A stretch of 12,488 nt of DNA from Candidatus Krumholzibacteriia bacterium (GTDB lineage Bacteria; Krumholzibacteriota; Krumholzibacteriia; Krumholzibacteriales; Krumholzibacteriaceae). How positions within the stretch are numbered: the stretch's first letter is position 1; each line of letters begins with the position of its first letter. The position numbers were made by a program, and so were the translations under genes. The stretch is from the NCBI GenBank assembly GCA_028706585.1, contig JAQTVX010000032.1:1-12488 (forward strand), in the 5' to 3' direction. Positions 1 through 6,343 of this stretch are shown here, piece after piece. The notes under the pieces are model-generated. The model did not search any database and was not told the origin of the DNA. It saw nothing but the letters and a program-made list of their open reading frames with translations.

Positions 1-1
1 G

Positions 2-1396
2 ATGAATGCGCCGCTCGCCGGCGGCATCTTCTCGTGGGGACACAATCTCATAATATTCTTCTTCCTGCTCTATATCCCGTTCTCGAAGCATATCCACATC
101 CTCGGCGCCATACCGAACGTGTTCTTCAAGAAGCTCGAACCCATGGGCGGTCTGAGCCGCATGGATTTCGACGACGAGTCAGCGGAGAAATTCGGCGTGT
201 CGGAGCTCCGGGATTTCACGTGGAAGCAGATCATGGACCTCTACTCGTGCACTGAGTGCGGGAGATGTCAGGTGGCTTGTCCCGCGTACGCGACGAAAAA
301 ACCGCTGAGCCCGTTCCGCGTGGTCCATCGCCTGAGGGCGCAGCTCATGCTGGATAAGGGCGGTCTCTTTGCAGGAGGCGACGACGTTCTCGCCTCGACT
401 CCGATCATCCCGGATAACGTCTCAGAGGATGAGATCTGGTCCTGCACGACCTGTGGGGCGTGCATGCAGGAGTGCCCGCCATTCATCGAGCACGTACAGA
501 AGATCGTCGACCTGCGGCGCTACCTCGTTCTCACCGAAAGCCGTTTTCCCGCCGAGGCGCAGCCTGTGTTCAGGAACATGGAGGTAAATTATAATCCCTG
601 GGCGATCGGGTATTCTTCGAGGGCCGACTGGGCCGCTGACATCAATGTTCCCCTCGCCTCCGCGAAGGGGAGCTTCGATGTTCTCTTCTGGGTCGGTTGT
701 TCCGGCTCATTCGACCAGCGCGCTCAGAAGATCTCGCGCGCTCTCGCGAAGCTCATGCAGGGTGCGCTCGTCGATTTCGCGATCCTCGGGAGCGAGGAGA
801 TGTGCTGCGGCGAAACGGCGCGAAGGATGGGAAACGAGTATCTGGCCCAGACGCTGATTCAGGCGAATATCGAGACGCTCAAGAAATACCGGTTCAATCG
901 GATCGTTACGGCCTGCCCGCACGGGCTCAATACATTCCTCGTCGAATACCCGCAGTTCGGTCTCAGCGTTCCGGTCATGCACCATTCGGAGTTTCTTCTC
1001 GAGCTTGTCTCGAAAGGGGCGCTCAAGATCCGCAAGCTCGACGCTCTGCGGGGAGCTTATCACGATTCCTGCTACCTCGGTCGTTATAACGGCATCATAC
1101 GAGAACCGCGCGCTCTGCTGGGCCGCTCGGCGAAGCAAACGATCGAGTTCTCTCGGCGCGGGAAATCCAGCTTCTGCTGCGGGGCCGGTGGAGGGAGGAT
1201 GTGGCTGGAGGAGACGCTCGGGACCCGGATCAATGAGGAACGCGTTCGGGAACTGCTCGGCCTCGGCGTCGATCACGTTTTCACGGCGTGCCCGTTCTGC
1301 CTTACGATGCTCGAGGACGGGCTCAAGAACCTCAACCGGGAGGACGTCAGGGCGCTCGACATTGCCGAGGTGCTTCTGGAGGCCCGTACGGAATAA
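2..1396 (+). CDS. Membrane-bound (Fe-S) oxidoreductase, ETF:menaquinone oxidoreductase/FadF-like, 5'-truncated
   Basis: This is the C-terminal 464 residues of a CCG-domain iron-sulfur reductase. Visible residues 14-42 form the end of a membrane helix with the family-typical YIPFSKHIHI stretch, as in NarI-like cytochrome b domains whose histidines bind heme. Two [4Fe-4S] motifs follow (C83/C86/C89/C93 and C148/C151/C154/C158). Two HdrD/GlpC-type CCG domains come next (C233, C268-C269, C305; then C357, C392-C393, C430). In this family electrons pass from a soluble donor, often electron-transfer flavoprotein, through the clusters to heme and the quinone pool at the inner membrane. The full protein is usually about 650-750 residues, so the ATG at position 2 is probably internal and the remaining helices lie upstream. 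A GlpC/LldE-type partner or an Hdr-like disulfide reductase is less likely given the membrane segment. Fold assignment is sure; the ETF donor is inferred. Confidence 0.85.
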   Translation: MNAPLAGGIFSWGHNLIIFFFLLYIPFSKHIHILGAIPNVFFKKLEPMGGLSRMDFDDESAEKFGVSELRDFTWKQIMDLYSCTECGRCQVACPAYATKKPLSPFRVVHRLRAQLMLDKGGLFAGGDDVLASTPIIPDNVSEDEIWSCTTCGACMQECPPFIEHVQKIVDLRRYLVLTESRFPAEAQPVFRNMEVNYNPWAIGYSSRADWAADINVPLASAKGSFDVLFWVGCSGSFDQRAQKISRALAKLMQGALVDFAILGSEEMCCGETARRMGNEYLAQTLIQANIETLKKYRFNRIVTACPHGLNTFLVEYPQFGLSVPVMHHSEFLLELVSKGALKIRKLDALRGAYHDSCYLGRYNGIIREPRALLGRSAKQTIEFSRRGKSSFCCGAGGGRMWLEETLGTRINEERVRELLGLGVDHVFTACPFCLTMLEDGLKNLNREDVRALDIAEVLLEARTE

Positions 1397-1406
1397 GGCA
1401 AGAAAA

Positions 1407-1444
1407 GAGGAGCCGCGGCTCCATGCCACGGCTCCTCGCATTTT
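1407..1444. terminator. Bidirectional intrinsic terminator
   Basis: A 9-bp perfect stem (GAGGAGCCG at 1407-1415 with CGGCTCCTC at 1429-1437) and a 13-nt loop sit between two convergent stop codons. Four A's precede the stem (1403-1406) and four T's follow (1441-1444), so each strand has a short U-tract. The left arm plus loop also contains a 14-bp self-complementary sequence at 1409-1422, giving a competing fold. Confidence 0.8.
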
Positions 1445-1462
1445 ACATTTCGAACCGTTCTG

Positions 1463-1651
1463 CTATTCCTGCCAGGATATCGCCTCTACGGGACAGTTAT
1501 CGATAGCCTCCTGGATCTCGTCGTCGCTCGCGCCTTCGGGATCGATGATCGTCGCTACATCGCCTTCAATCTGGAAGACACTTGGCACTGTTTCCACGCA
1601 AAGTTCGCAGCCGGTGCAAAGATCCGAATCGACAAACGGTACTCTGGGCAT
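1463..1651 (-). CDS. Small single-cluster [4Fe-4S] ferredoxin
   Basis: This 62-residue soluble cytoplasmic electron carrier has exactly four cysteines: C12, C15 and C18 in a CxxCxxC motif, and C53 in a CP motif near the C-terminus. That is the minimal ligand set for one [4Fe-4S] cluster. The position that would be the fourth cysteine of a classical CxxCxxCxxxCP motif is V22, so neither a second cluster nor the extra disulfide of some one-cluster ferredoxins is possible. The acidic sequence is typical of such ferredoxins. The ATG at 1651 is preceded by AAAGGAG (1659-1665) with 7-nt spacing. It converges on the CCG-domain reductase and shares its terminator. It has its own promoter, so a functional link to that reductase rests on proximity only. 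Confidence 0.93.
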   Translation of the reverse strand: MPRVPFVDSDLCTGCELCVETVPSVFQIEGDVATIIDPEGASDDEIQEAIDNCPVEAISWQE

Positions 1652-1681
1652 GTCTACACTCCTTTGCTTAGGAACACCTTG

Positions 1682-1711
1682 CTAATAAACAACCAATGCA
1701 CGAACTGTCAA
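1682..1711 (-). promoter_or_regulatory. Sigma70-type promoter of the ferredoxin gene
   Basis: On the minus strand a perfect -35 TTGACA lies at 1711-1706. An 18-bp spacer leads to TATTAG at 1687-1682 (4 of 6 to TATAAT); TTATTA at 1688-1683 with 17-bp spacing is the alternative. It ends about 30 nt upstream of the ferredoxin start. No other gene can use it. Confidence 0.65.
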
Positions 1712-2011
1712 GAGTATTTTTCTGGCGTGTCCGCCCGCCGTTACCGTCAGGCGCGTCCCGGCAGCTGGCGCCGCCCCGAGCTCCGCTTCATGCGGTGGCG
1801 CTCAACGGCTGTAACTGATTGTGATGAAAGTCGATGCGTCAAGATCTTGTCGCTGGACCGGTGAGGCTCGCCATGATGGAGACGACCGCTCACATGAGAT
1901 TTGAGCTTGTGCGGTCCGCGCGGGGTGCGTTAGATTGATACCGATGCCCGGCTGGCGCGCGGCGCATCGTTGTTCGAGCGCATACGATCCGCGCCGAAGG
2001 AGGACGGGACG
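1712..2011. other. Gene-free spacer between divergent ferredoxin and lipoprotein genes
   Basis: Besides the ferredoxin promoter just to its left, this 300-nt stretch shows no convincing gene, RNA or mobile element. A weak plus-strand promoter candidate for the metallophosphatase lipoprotein is TTGTGC (1907-1912), 18 bp, TAGATT (1931-1936). Short open frames across it lack a ribosome-binding site and have no recognisable sequence. Confidence 0.5.
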
Positions 2012-2989
2012 ATGATGCGAGGCTCAGCGTTGTCGCGGCTTCTGGCGGCCGCCGGCGCGATTCTGTGCGCCGCACTTGCCGCCGGTTGCGGCAGCGATGG
2101 CACGCCCGGAAAAGCCGCGGCTCGGCCGGATAAGCTCACGGTGATCTTTTCAAGCGATCTTCTCGGAAACATACGCTCGTGCGGATGCGCCATCAAGGAT
2201 ATGGGGGGGCTTGGACGTTGGGCGTCCTTCGCCGGGGATGTCAGGGCTTCCGTGGACAACCTGATTGTGGTCGATGCGGGCGACGCGTTCGGGATCGATC
2301 TCTCGTTTACCGCCAAAGAGGCGGAGCTCGCGTTCGACGCAATTGGCGTCGTCGGGCTCGATGCATTTACCCCCGGCGAAACGGAGTTCGTATTCGGTCT
2401 GCCTTTCCTCCAGGGCGTCGCGAACCACGCCGCGTTTCCGATCGTTTCGGCGAATATCGTCGATCCGGTGTCCGGGCAGCGGATATTTGGAGACGCGTAC
2501 CGGATCAAGGTTCTCAAGGGGGGACTGCGCGTGGCGATCGTCGGCGTTCTCGACGACGCCATCCGGTTTCCCGCGTACATCGACGCGTCGAAGTTCAAGG
2601 TGCTTCCGGCGGTCGAGACGCTCAAGGCGCTCCTTCCCGAGATGAAAGCGAAGGCTGATTTCTTGATCCTTCTCAGCCATATGGGGATGGATCGCTCTCG
2701 TGAGCTGGCGCGCGAGATCGGCGATTTCGATCTCGTCGTCGTTGGCCATGGGAAGCCGTCCATCAAGAAGCTCGAGAAAGAAGGTAAGACGATAATGCTG
2801 GCCACGGGCGGCAGCGGGAAGTTCCTGGGGCAGATCGATCTCTCGCTGTCCGGCAAAGGCGATATCTTGGAAGGCCAGATGAATTTGGTGCCGCTGGAGG
2901 ATTCGATCGCGCTCGACAGGAGGGTCGTCGAGCTTTTCGAGCAGTACGGCGTTTCTCTCACGGACAAAGACAGGGACAAGAAGGAATGA
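2012..2989 (+). CDS. Lipoprotein with degenerate 5'-nucleotidase/UshA-like metallophosphatase domain
   Basis: This 325-residue protein is exported and lipid-anchored: a basic start, a hydrophobic segment (10-24) and a lipobox ending at C26 (LAAGC). Residues 42-295 follow the calcineurin-like 5'-nucleotidase fold, but with altered motifs. The DxH motif reads D49-L-L, the GD motif is kept (D91), the GNHE motif reads G122-E-T-E, LLSH keeps H223, and GHxH reads G245-H-G-K. A CGC triplet at 57-59 follows motif I, as I recall from a lipoprotein subfamily in uncultured and Deltaproteobacteria-type genomes. The C-terminal 5'-nucleotidase domain of full-length (~550 aa) enzymes is absent. AAGGAGG (1997-2003), 8 nt before the tandem ATGs, sets the start; an upstream in-frame ATG at 1970 would spoil the signal peptide. 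Substrate is unknown, and classical nucleotidase activity is doubtful. Confidence 0.75.
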   Translation: MMRGSALSRLLAAAGAILCAALAAGCGSDGTPGKAAARPDKLTVIFSSDLLGNIRSCGCAIKDMGGLGRWASFAGDVRASVDNLIVVDAGDAFGIDLSFTAKEAELAFDAIGVVGLDAFTPGETEFVFGLPFLQGVANHAAFPIVSANIVDPVSGQRIFGDAYRIKVLKGGLRVAIVGVLDDAIRFPAYIDASKFKVLPAVETLKALLPEMKAKADFLILLSHMGMDRSRELAREIGDFDLVVVGHGKPSIKKLEKEGKTIMLATGGSGKFLGQIDLSLSGKGDILEGQMNLVPLEDSIALDRRVVELFEQYGVSLTDKDRDKKE

Positions 2990-3018
2990 AATCCGTTCCT
3001 CATTGGACCGCAATCGTC

Positions 3019-3048
3019 GATTAACTTGCTGTTAATCTTGCAATTAAA
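3019..3048. promoter_or_regulatory. AT-rich dyad and phased TTAA motifs upstream of the orphan lipoprotein promoter
   Basis: GATTAAC (3019-3025) and GTTAATC (3031-3037) form a perfect 7-bp inverted repeat around TTGCT. TTAA recurs at 3021, 3032 and 3044, about one helical turn apart, and CTTGC repeats at 3025 and 3037. The block ends 7 bp before a perfect -35 box. It could be an operator or an UP-like element. It is too AT-rich and lacks a T-tract for a good terminator of the preceding gene. Confidence 0.45.
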
Positions 3049-3054
3049 TTATGG

Positions 3055-3080
3055 TTGACAAGCGCTGGAGAGCGTATTAA
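3055..3080 (+). promoter_or_regulatory. Probable promoter of the orphan lipoprotein gene
   Basis: A perfect TTGACA (3055-3060) is followed by TATTAA (3075-3080), but the spacer is only 14 bp. With 16-17 bp spacing only weaker TTAATT or TAATTT hexamers are available. The short spacer suggests a weak or activator-dependent promoter. The spacer contains the first copy of the 12-bp repeat described separately. Confidence 0.45.
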
Positions 3081-3126
3081 TTTTCTTCGGTACGCTCGCG
3101 TACGTCGGCTAGTCCAAGCGCTGGAG
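3059..3126. repeat. Pair of exact 12-bp direct repeats CAAGCGCTGGAG
   Basis: CAAGCGCTGGAG occurs at 3059-3070, inside the predicted promoter spacer, and again at 3115-3126 in the predicted 5' leader, 56 bp apart. Each copy contains the palindrome AGCGCT. Between them lies a small perfect inverted repeat (GTACGC/GCGTAC, 3090-3103). Placement over a promoter and its leader suggests paired operator sites. Confidence 0.5.
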
Positions 3127-3165
3127 CATTCGAAGCTTTTTTACCTGTCGCAAAGGAGCGCGTGT

Positions 3166-3957
3166 ATGTTGAAGCTGTATAAATCCTTCGTAGTCATAAT
3201 CCTGCTCACGGGCATTCTCGCGAGCTGTCATGGCAAGGTTGAGGAGACCTACGTTCTCACCAGCTTGAAGAACGCTACGAACGGCACCGTGTTGAGCATC
3301 GGCTTCAAGTACAGCTTCGATTCGCCCAACGTTGTCGGCGCTGCGAATAACGTCGCGCTGGTTCGCGAGGGGAACGAGATTGAGTTCTTCATCGGCGAAG
3401 GCCTCGCGGCGAAATTGAAAGATGCCGAGGGCAAGAAGATCGCCATAGGGGCCCGCAAGTATTTCACTCCTTATATTCACTATGTCGTTGATTTTCTCGC
3501 TGCCGGCACCGATACCATCCAGGTCGGCGAACCCTCCAATGTGAAGCTCCCGCTCCTTCGTCCGTTGGCTCAATTCACGGCTCCGGAGGAATACGAATCG
3601 GTCGAGCTCAACAAGCTCTCGCCCGCGCTGGGAGATCTTCAAGGGATCAAGGAAAAGAAGTTCAGAGTCGACAACGCGAAGGTCACGTATGATCAGGTTA
3701 CCGAAGGCGGAGTCACGAACCCATACTACTCGATCAACCTCAAGAACGTGCGCTTCTTCGTAGAGGATAACAACGACGTCGTGCTCGCGGTTCTCGACGC
3801 GATAATGAGAGAAGGCAAGGTGTTCGAGGGCGGCGTCCAGTACACCTCGATTCCAACGAGCTTGAGCAGGGATTTCCGCGAGAGATTGAAAGCGGGCGGC
3901 AAGATAAAGATCGGCTACATCATGTACGGCGGGAACGCCGTGACGTTCGCGATATAG
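3166..3957 (+). CDS. Predicted lipoprotein of unknown function
   Basis: I do not recognise this 263-residue protein. A hydrophobic segment (8-18) after a lysine-containing start ends in a lipobox, ILASC, with C21 as the lipidated cysteine. The mature part is polar, with alternating charged and hydrophobic stretches suggesting mostly beta structure. It has no cysteine after C21, no further membrane helix and no catalytic motif I can name. AAAGGAG (3152-3158) lies 7 nt before the ATG; the frame stays open upstream to 3055, but that extension would bury the signal peptide. It is the only gene between its own promoter region and a strong terminator, so it looks monocistronic and separately regulated. 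Its codons are somewhat less GC-biased than those of its neighbours. A role at the inner face of the outer membrane or in the periplasm is inferred from the lipobox alone. Confidence 0.75.
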   Translation: MLKLYKSFVVIILLTGILASCHGKVEETYVLTSLKNATNGTVLSIGFKYSFDSPNVVGAANNVALVREGNEIEFFIGEGLAAKLKDAEGKKIAIGARKYFTPYIHYVVDFLAAGTDTIQVGEPSNVKLPLLRPLAQFTAPEEYESVELNKLSPALGDLQGIKEKKFRVDNAKVTYDQVTEGGVTNPYYSINLKNVRFFVEDNNDVVLAVLDAIMREGKVFEGGVQYTSIPTSLSRDFRERLKAGGKIKIGYIMYGGNAVTFAI

Positions 3958-3989
3958 CAATCGGTTTCGTCCGCGTGATGAACGCTCAT

Positions 3990-4021
3990 TGTGCGGCACC
4001 TCAGGTGCCGCACATTTTTTT
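3990..4021 (+). terminator. Strong rho-independent terminator
   Basis: TGTGCGGCACC (3990-4000) pairs perfectly with GGTGCCGCACA (4004-4014) around a 3-nt loop, followed by seven T's (4015-4021). It begins 32 nt after the stop codon of the orphan lipoprotein and separates it from the yhaM-alr-deo cluster. Confidence 0.95.
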
Positions 4022-4088
4022 GTGCGGGGCGCTCGCCGCCTTTCCCGCGCCGCCGCGGGCCGGCACGGCGACGCCGAGCCGATTCAGC

Positions 4089-4116
4089 TTGACCTCGTGT
4101 CGGGCTTTGATTTAGC
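4089..4116 (+). promoter_or_regulatory. Candidate promoter for the yhaM-alr-deo cluster
   Basis: TTGACC (4089-4094, 5 of 6 to consensus) is followed after 16 bp by a weak TTTAGC (4111-4116). It is the best candidate between the preceding terminator and the first gene of the cluster. The -10 call is uncertain. Confidence 0.3.
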
Positions 4117-4167
4117 GTATCGACAATCGTTCGGATGCGGTGCTCGCATGAAAGGCGGATAGGCGAC

Positions 4168-5130
4168 ATGGCGAAGGCGGCGGAGCGGGTGGAGCGGATC
4201 ATGGTGGTCGCGCGGAAGGACTGGAGGGATTCGGTAAATGGGAAATTCCTCCTATTTCAATTTTCGGACAAGGAAGGCCCCCTGAAGGGCGTCCTATGGC
4301 AGCCGACGGAAGAGATCGACCGCGAGATTCAGGTCAACGACGTCGTGCGCGTCAAGGGCGAGATGAAATCGTATCAGGGTTCGCATGAGATGCATGTCGC
4401 GAGCATCGTCAAGCTCAGCGAAAAGGAGTATGACGTGACCCAGTTCGTGCCGGTCGCAGCCGAGGAGACGGGCGATCTGTACGACGGGATCATGGAGATA
4501 GTCTCTGGTATAGGCAACGAGCATCTTCGGAAGCTCCTCGAGGGCATCTTCGGCGACGAGGAATTCAAGGTGCTCTTCCTCAGGGCGCCCGCGGCGCGGA
4601 TCTGGCACCATTCTTACATCGGCGGTCTGGCCCAGCACGTGCGGGACATGGCGAAGATCGCGATGCGTGCCGCCGAGGTCTATCCCGAGGTCGATCGCGA
4701 TCTGCTCCTCTGCGGGGTTCTTGTGCACGACCTCGGAAAGGTCCGCGAGCTCGAAGTCACGAACAGGATCGACTATTCGGACAGCGGGCGCCTCATCGGG
4801 CATATCGTGCTCGGCGTGGAGATGCTGGACGCGCGCATCCGGGAGATCGAGGGATTCCCGGCGGAGCTCGAGCTCAAGCTCAAGCACATGATCCTGAGCC
4901 ACCACGGCTCCCTCGAGCATGGATCGCCGATCGTTCCGATGACTATCGAGGCGATCCTGCTACATTACATCGACAACCTCGACGCCCAGGCGCGCGGTAC
5001 TCTGCAGGTTCTCGACAAAGAAACGAGCCGTTTCGGTAAATGGACCGAATATGTGAAGCTTCTCGATCGGTTCATCTACCGGGGCGAGGACGCGCACGGC
5101 GAAACGCCTCCAAGGAGAACGGGCGCATGA
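4168..5130 (+). CDS. yhaM: YhaM-like 3'-5' exoribonuclease (OB-fold + HD domain)
   Basis: This predicted cytoplasmic metal-dependent 3'-5' exonuclease has 320 residues, close to Bacillus YhaM (about 314). Residues ~8-90 form an OB-fold (tRNA-anti type) nucleic-acid-binding domain. Residues ~140-300 form an HD phosphohydrolase domain: H147-H148 and GGLxxH (H157), LVHDLGK (H187-D188), GH (H212), SHH (H245-H246) and D269. This order matches the YhaM family rather than (p)ppGpp hydrolases or Cas3 HD domains. YhaM trims single-stranded RNA and DNA ends; that role is by homology. The ATG at 4168 was chosen because AAAGGCGG (4151-4158) lies 9 nt upstream; ATGs at 4135 and 4201 are in frame but less well placed. 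The stop overlaps the alr start (ATGA), implying translational coupling. It leads the cluster through deoA. Confidence 0.85.
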   Translation: MAKAAERVERIMVVARKDWRDSVNGKFLLFQFSDKEGPLKGVLWQPTEEIDREIQVNDVVRVKGEMKSYQGSHEMHVASIVKLSEKEYDVTQFVPVAAEETGDLYDGIMEIVSGIGNEHLRKLLEGIFGDEEFKVLFLRAPAARIWHHSYIGGLAQHVRDMAKIAMRAAEVYPEVDRDLLLCGVLVHDLGKVRELEVTNRIDYSDSGRLIGHIVLGVEMLDARIREIEGFPAELELKLKHMILSHHGSLEHGSPIVPMTIEAILLHYIDNLDAQARGTLQVLDKETSRFGKWTEYVKLLDRFIYRGEDAHGETPPRRTGA

Positions 5131-6293
5131 ACCGCTTTCCGGCCTGGGTCGAGATCGATCTCGATGCGGCGAAACACAACATCGATTGCATCAGGAAGGT
5201 CATTCCGCCTCATGTGAGCATGCTTCTCGTCGTGAAGGCGGACGCGTACGGGCACGGGTCGGTCCGGATCTCAAAGCTCGCCGTGGAGTGCGGCGTCGAT
5301 ATGCTCGGAGTCGCCACGCTCGACGAGGGGAGGGAGTTGCGTAAGGCGGGAATCACGCTTCCGATCCTCATACTGAGTCCCGTTCTTCCGCAGGAGCTCG
5401 AGAGCGTGTTCCAGAACGATCTCGCCGTCGCCGCCTCCTCGTACGAGTTCGCGGAAAAGGCGTCCGAGATCGCTATCAGCACCGGGGCGCTTTGCACGCT
5501 TCACGTCGAGATCGACACGGGCATGGGCCGCACAGGCATCGCGCAGGACCGCTCGGTCGAGACGATCACGAGGATAAGCCGCCTTCCCGGGATCCAGCTC
5601 GAGGGTCTGTTCACGCACTTTCCGGCGTCCGACAGCGAGGTCGATTTTTCGAAGGAACAGATCCGCGTTTTCGGCGAGATCGTCGAGGGGCTCAAAGCGG
5701 CCGGGGTCACGTTCAGGTACCTGCACTGCGCCAACAGCGCCGCGATTCTCAATTTTCCGTCGTCGCATTTGAACCTTATCAGACCTGGTCTTCTCGTGTA
5801 CGGGCACATGCCCTCGATAGTACTCAAGGATAGGATAGACGTCGTGTCCGTCATGAGCTTCAAGGCGAGGCTTGTGCTTGTGCGAGAAATGCCCGCGGGC
5901 GCGAGTATCAGCTACGGGAGGACGTACATCGCGCCGCGGCCGATCAAGATGGGCGTAGTGCCGGTCGGGTACGGCCACGGGCTCAGCCACCGCCTTTCGA
6001 ACAAAGGGCAGTTTCTGTTCCGGGGGAAGCGGGCGAACATCATCGGCCGCGTGACGATGGATATGACGATGCTCGATCTCTCCGGTTTCGAGGACGCCTC
6101 GGTAGGAGAGGAGATCGTGATCTTCGGTCGTCAGGGGGAGGCACAGATCAGCGCCGACGAGATCGCCCGTTGGGACGAGACTCTGAACTACGAGGTTCTC
6201 TGCCGCATCAGCAAGCGGGTCCCGCGCATCTATATCCGCAGCGGGAGGATCGAGAGCATGAAGACCCTCCTCGGCGTCCGCGAGTCATTCTGA
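5127..6293 (+). CDS. alr: Alanine racemase (PLP-dependent)
   Basis: It interconverts L- and D-alanine in the cytoplasm, supplying D-alanine for peptidoglycan. The 388-residue length is normal for the family. The N-terminal TIM barrel carries VVKADAYGHG with the PLP lysine K37. DTGMGRTG (130-137) includes the arginine that contacts the PLP phenolate region. The catalytic tyrosine from the other subunit is Y263 in SYGRTY, and VPVGYGHG (278-285) and GRVTMD (307-312) are further family blocks. E128 sits where many family members carry a carbamylated lysine. AAGGAG (5112-5117), 9 nt before the ATG, sets the start, which overlaps the yhaM stop by 4 nt. About 50 nt separate it from deoB, and that gap holds a hairpin. 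Its cell-wall role matches the PBP gene at 9559-11682, but the two are not co-transcribed. Confidence 0.96.
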   Translation: MNRFPAWVEIDLDAAKHNIDCIRKVIPPHVSMLLVVKADAYGHGSVRISKLAVECGVDMLGVATLDEGRELRKAGITLPILILSPVLPQELESVFQNDLAVAASSYEFAEKASEIAISTGALCTLHVEIDTGMGRTGIAQDRSVETITRISRLPGIQLEGLFTHFPASDSEVDFSKEQIRVFGEIVEGLKAAGVTFRYLHCANSAAILNFPSSHLNLIRPGLLVYGHMPSIVLKDRIDVVSVMSFKARLVLVREMPAGASISYGRTYIAPRPIKMGVVPVGYGHGLSHRLSNKGQFLFRGKRANIIGRVTMDMTMLDLSGFEDASVGEEIVIFGRQGEAQISADEIARWDETLNYEVLCRISKRVPRIYIRSGRIESMKTLLGVRESF

Positions 6294-6310
6294 AGAGCGC
6301 GCCCATCGCG

Positions 6311-6338
6311 CGCCGGCCCCGCAATGGATAGGCCGGCG
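6311..6338 (+). promoter_or_regulatory. GC-rich hairpin in the alr-deoB gap
   Basis: CGCCGGCC (6311-6318) pairs perfectly with GGCCGGCG (6331-6338) around a 12-nt loop. No T-tract follows, so it is unlikely to terminate. It ends 5 nt before the first deoB ATG, where a ribosome-binding site should be, and no good Shine-Dalgarno sequence is visible. It may tune deoB translation or mark an RNA-processing point. Confidence 0.45.
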
Positions 6339-6343
6339 TCTCA

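Noticed and set aside
707..1441. A 244-codon open frame on the minus strand inside the reductase gene.
   Set aside because: It is the antisense shadow of a high-GC gene whose Cys motifs and CCG domains are unmistakable on the plus strand; it has no family resemblance and overlaps the terminator.
1930..3003. Minus-strand open frame of 357 codons opposite the metallophosphatase lipoprotein.
   Set aside because: It is Ser/Arg/Pro-rich low-information sequence with no ribosome-binding site. The plus strand has a signal peptide, lipobox and strong Shine-Dalgarno.
3116..3142. Possible attenuator: AAGC/GCTT stem followed by six T's in the orphan lipoprotein leader.
   Set aside because: The stem is only about 4 bp with a long loop, too weak to support an intrinsic terminator.
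4044..4059. CCCGCG-CCGC-CGCGGG hairpin after the strong terminator.
   Set aside because: No T-tract follows and it lies in a very GC-rich stretch where such pairs arise by chance.
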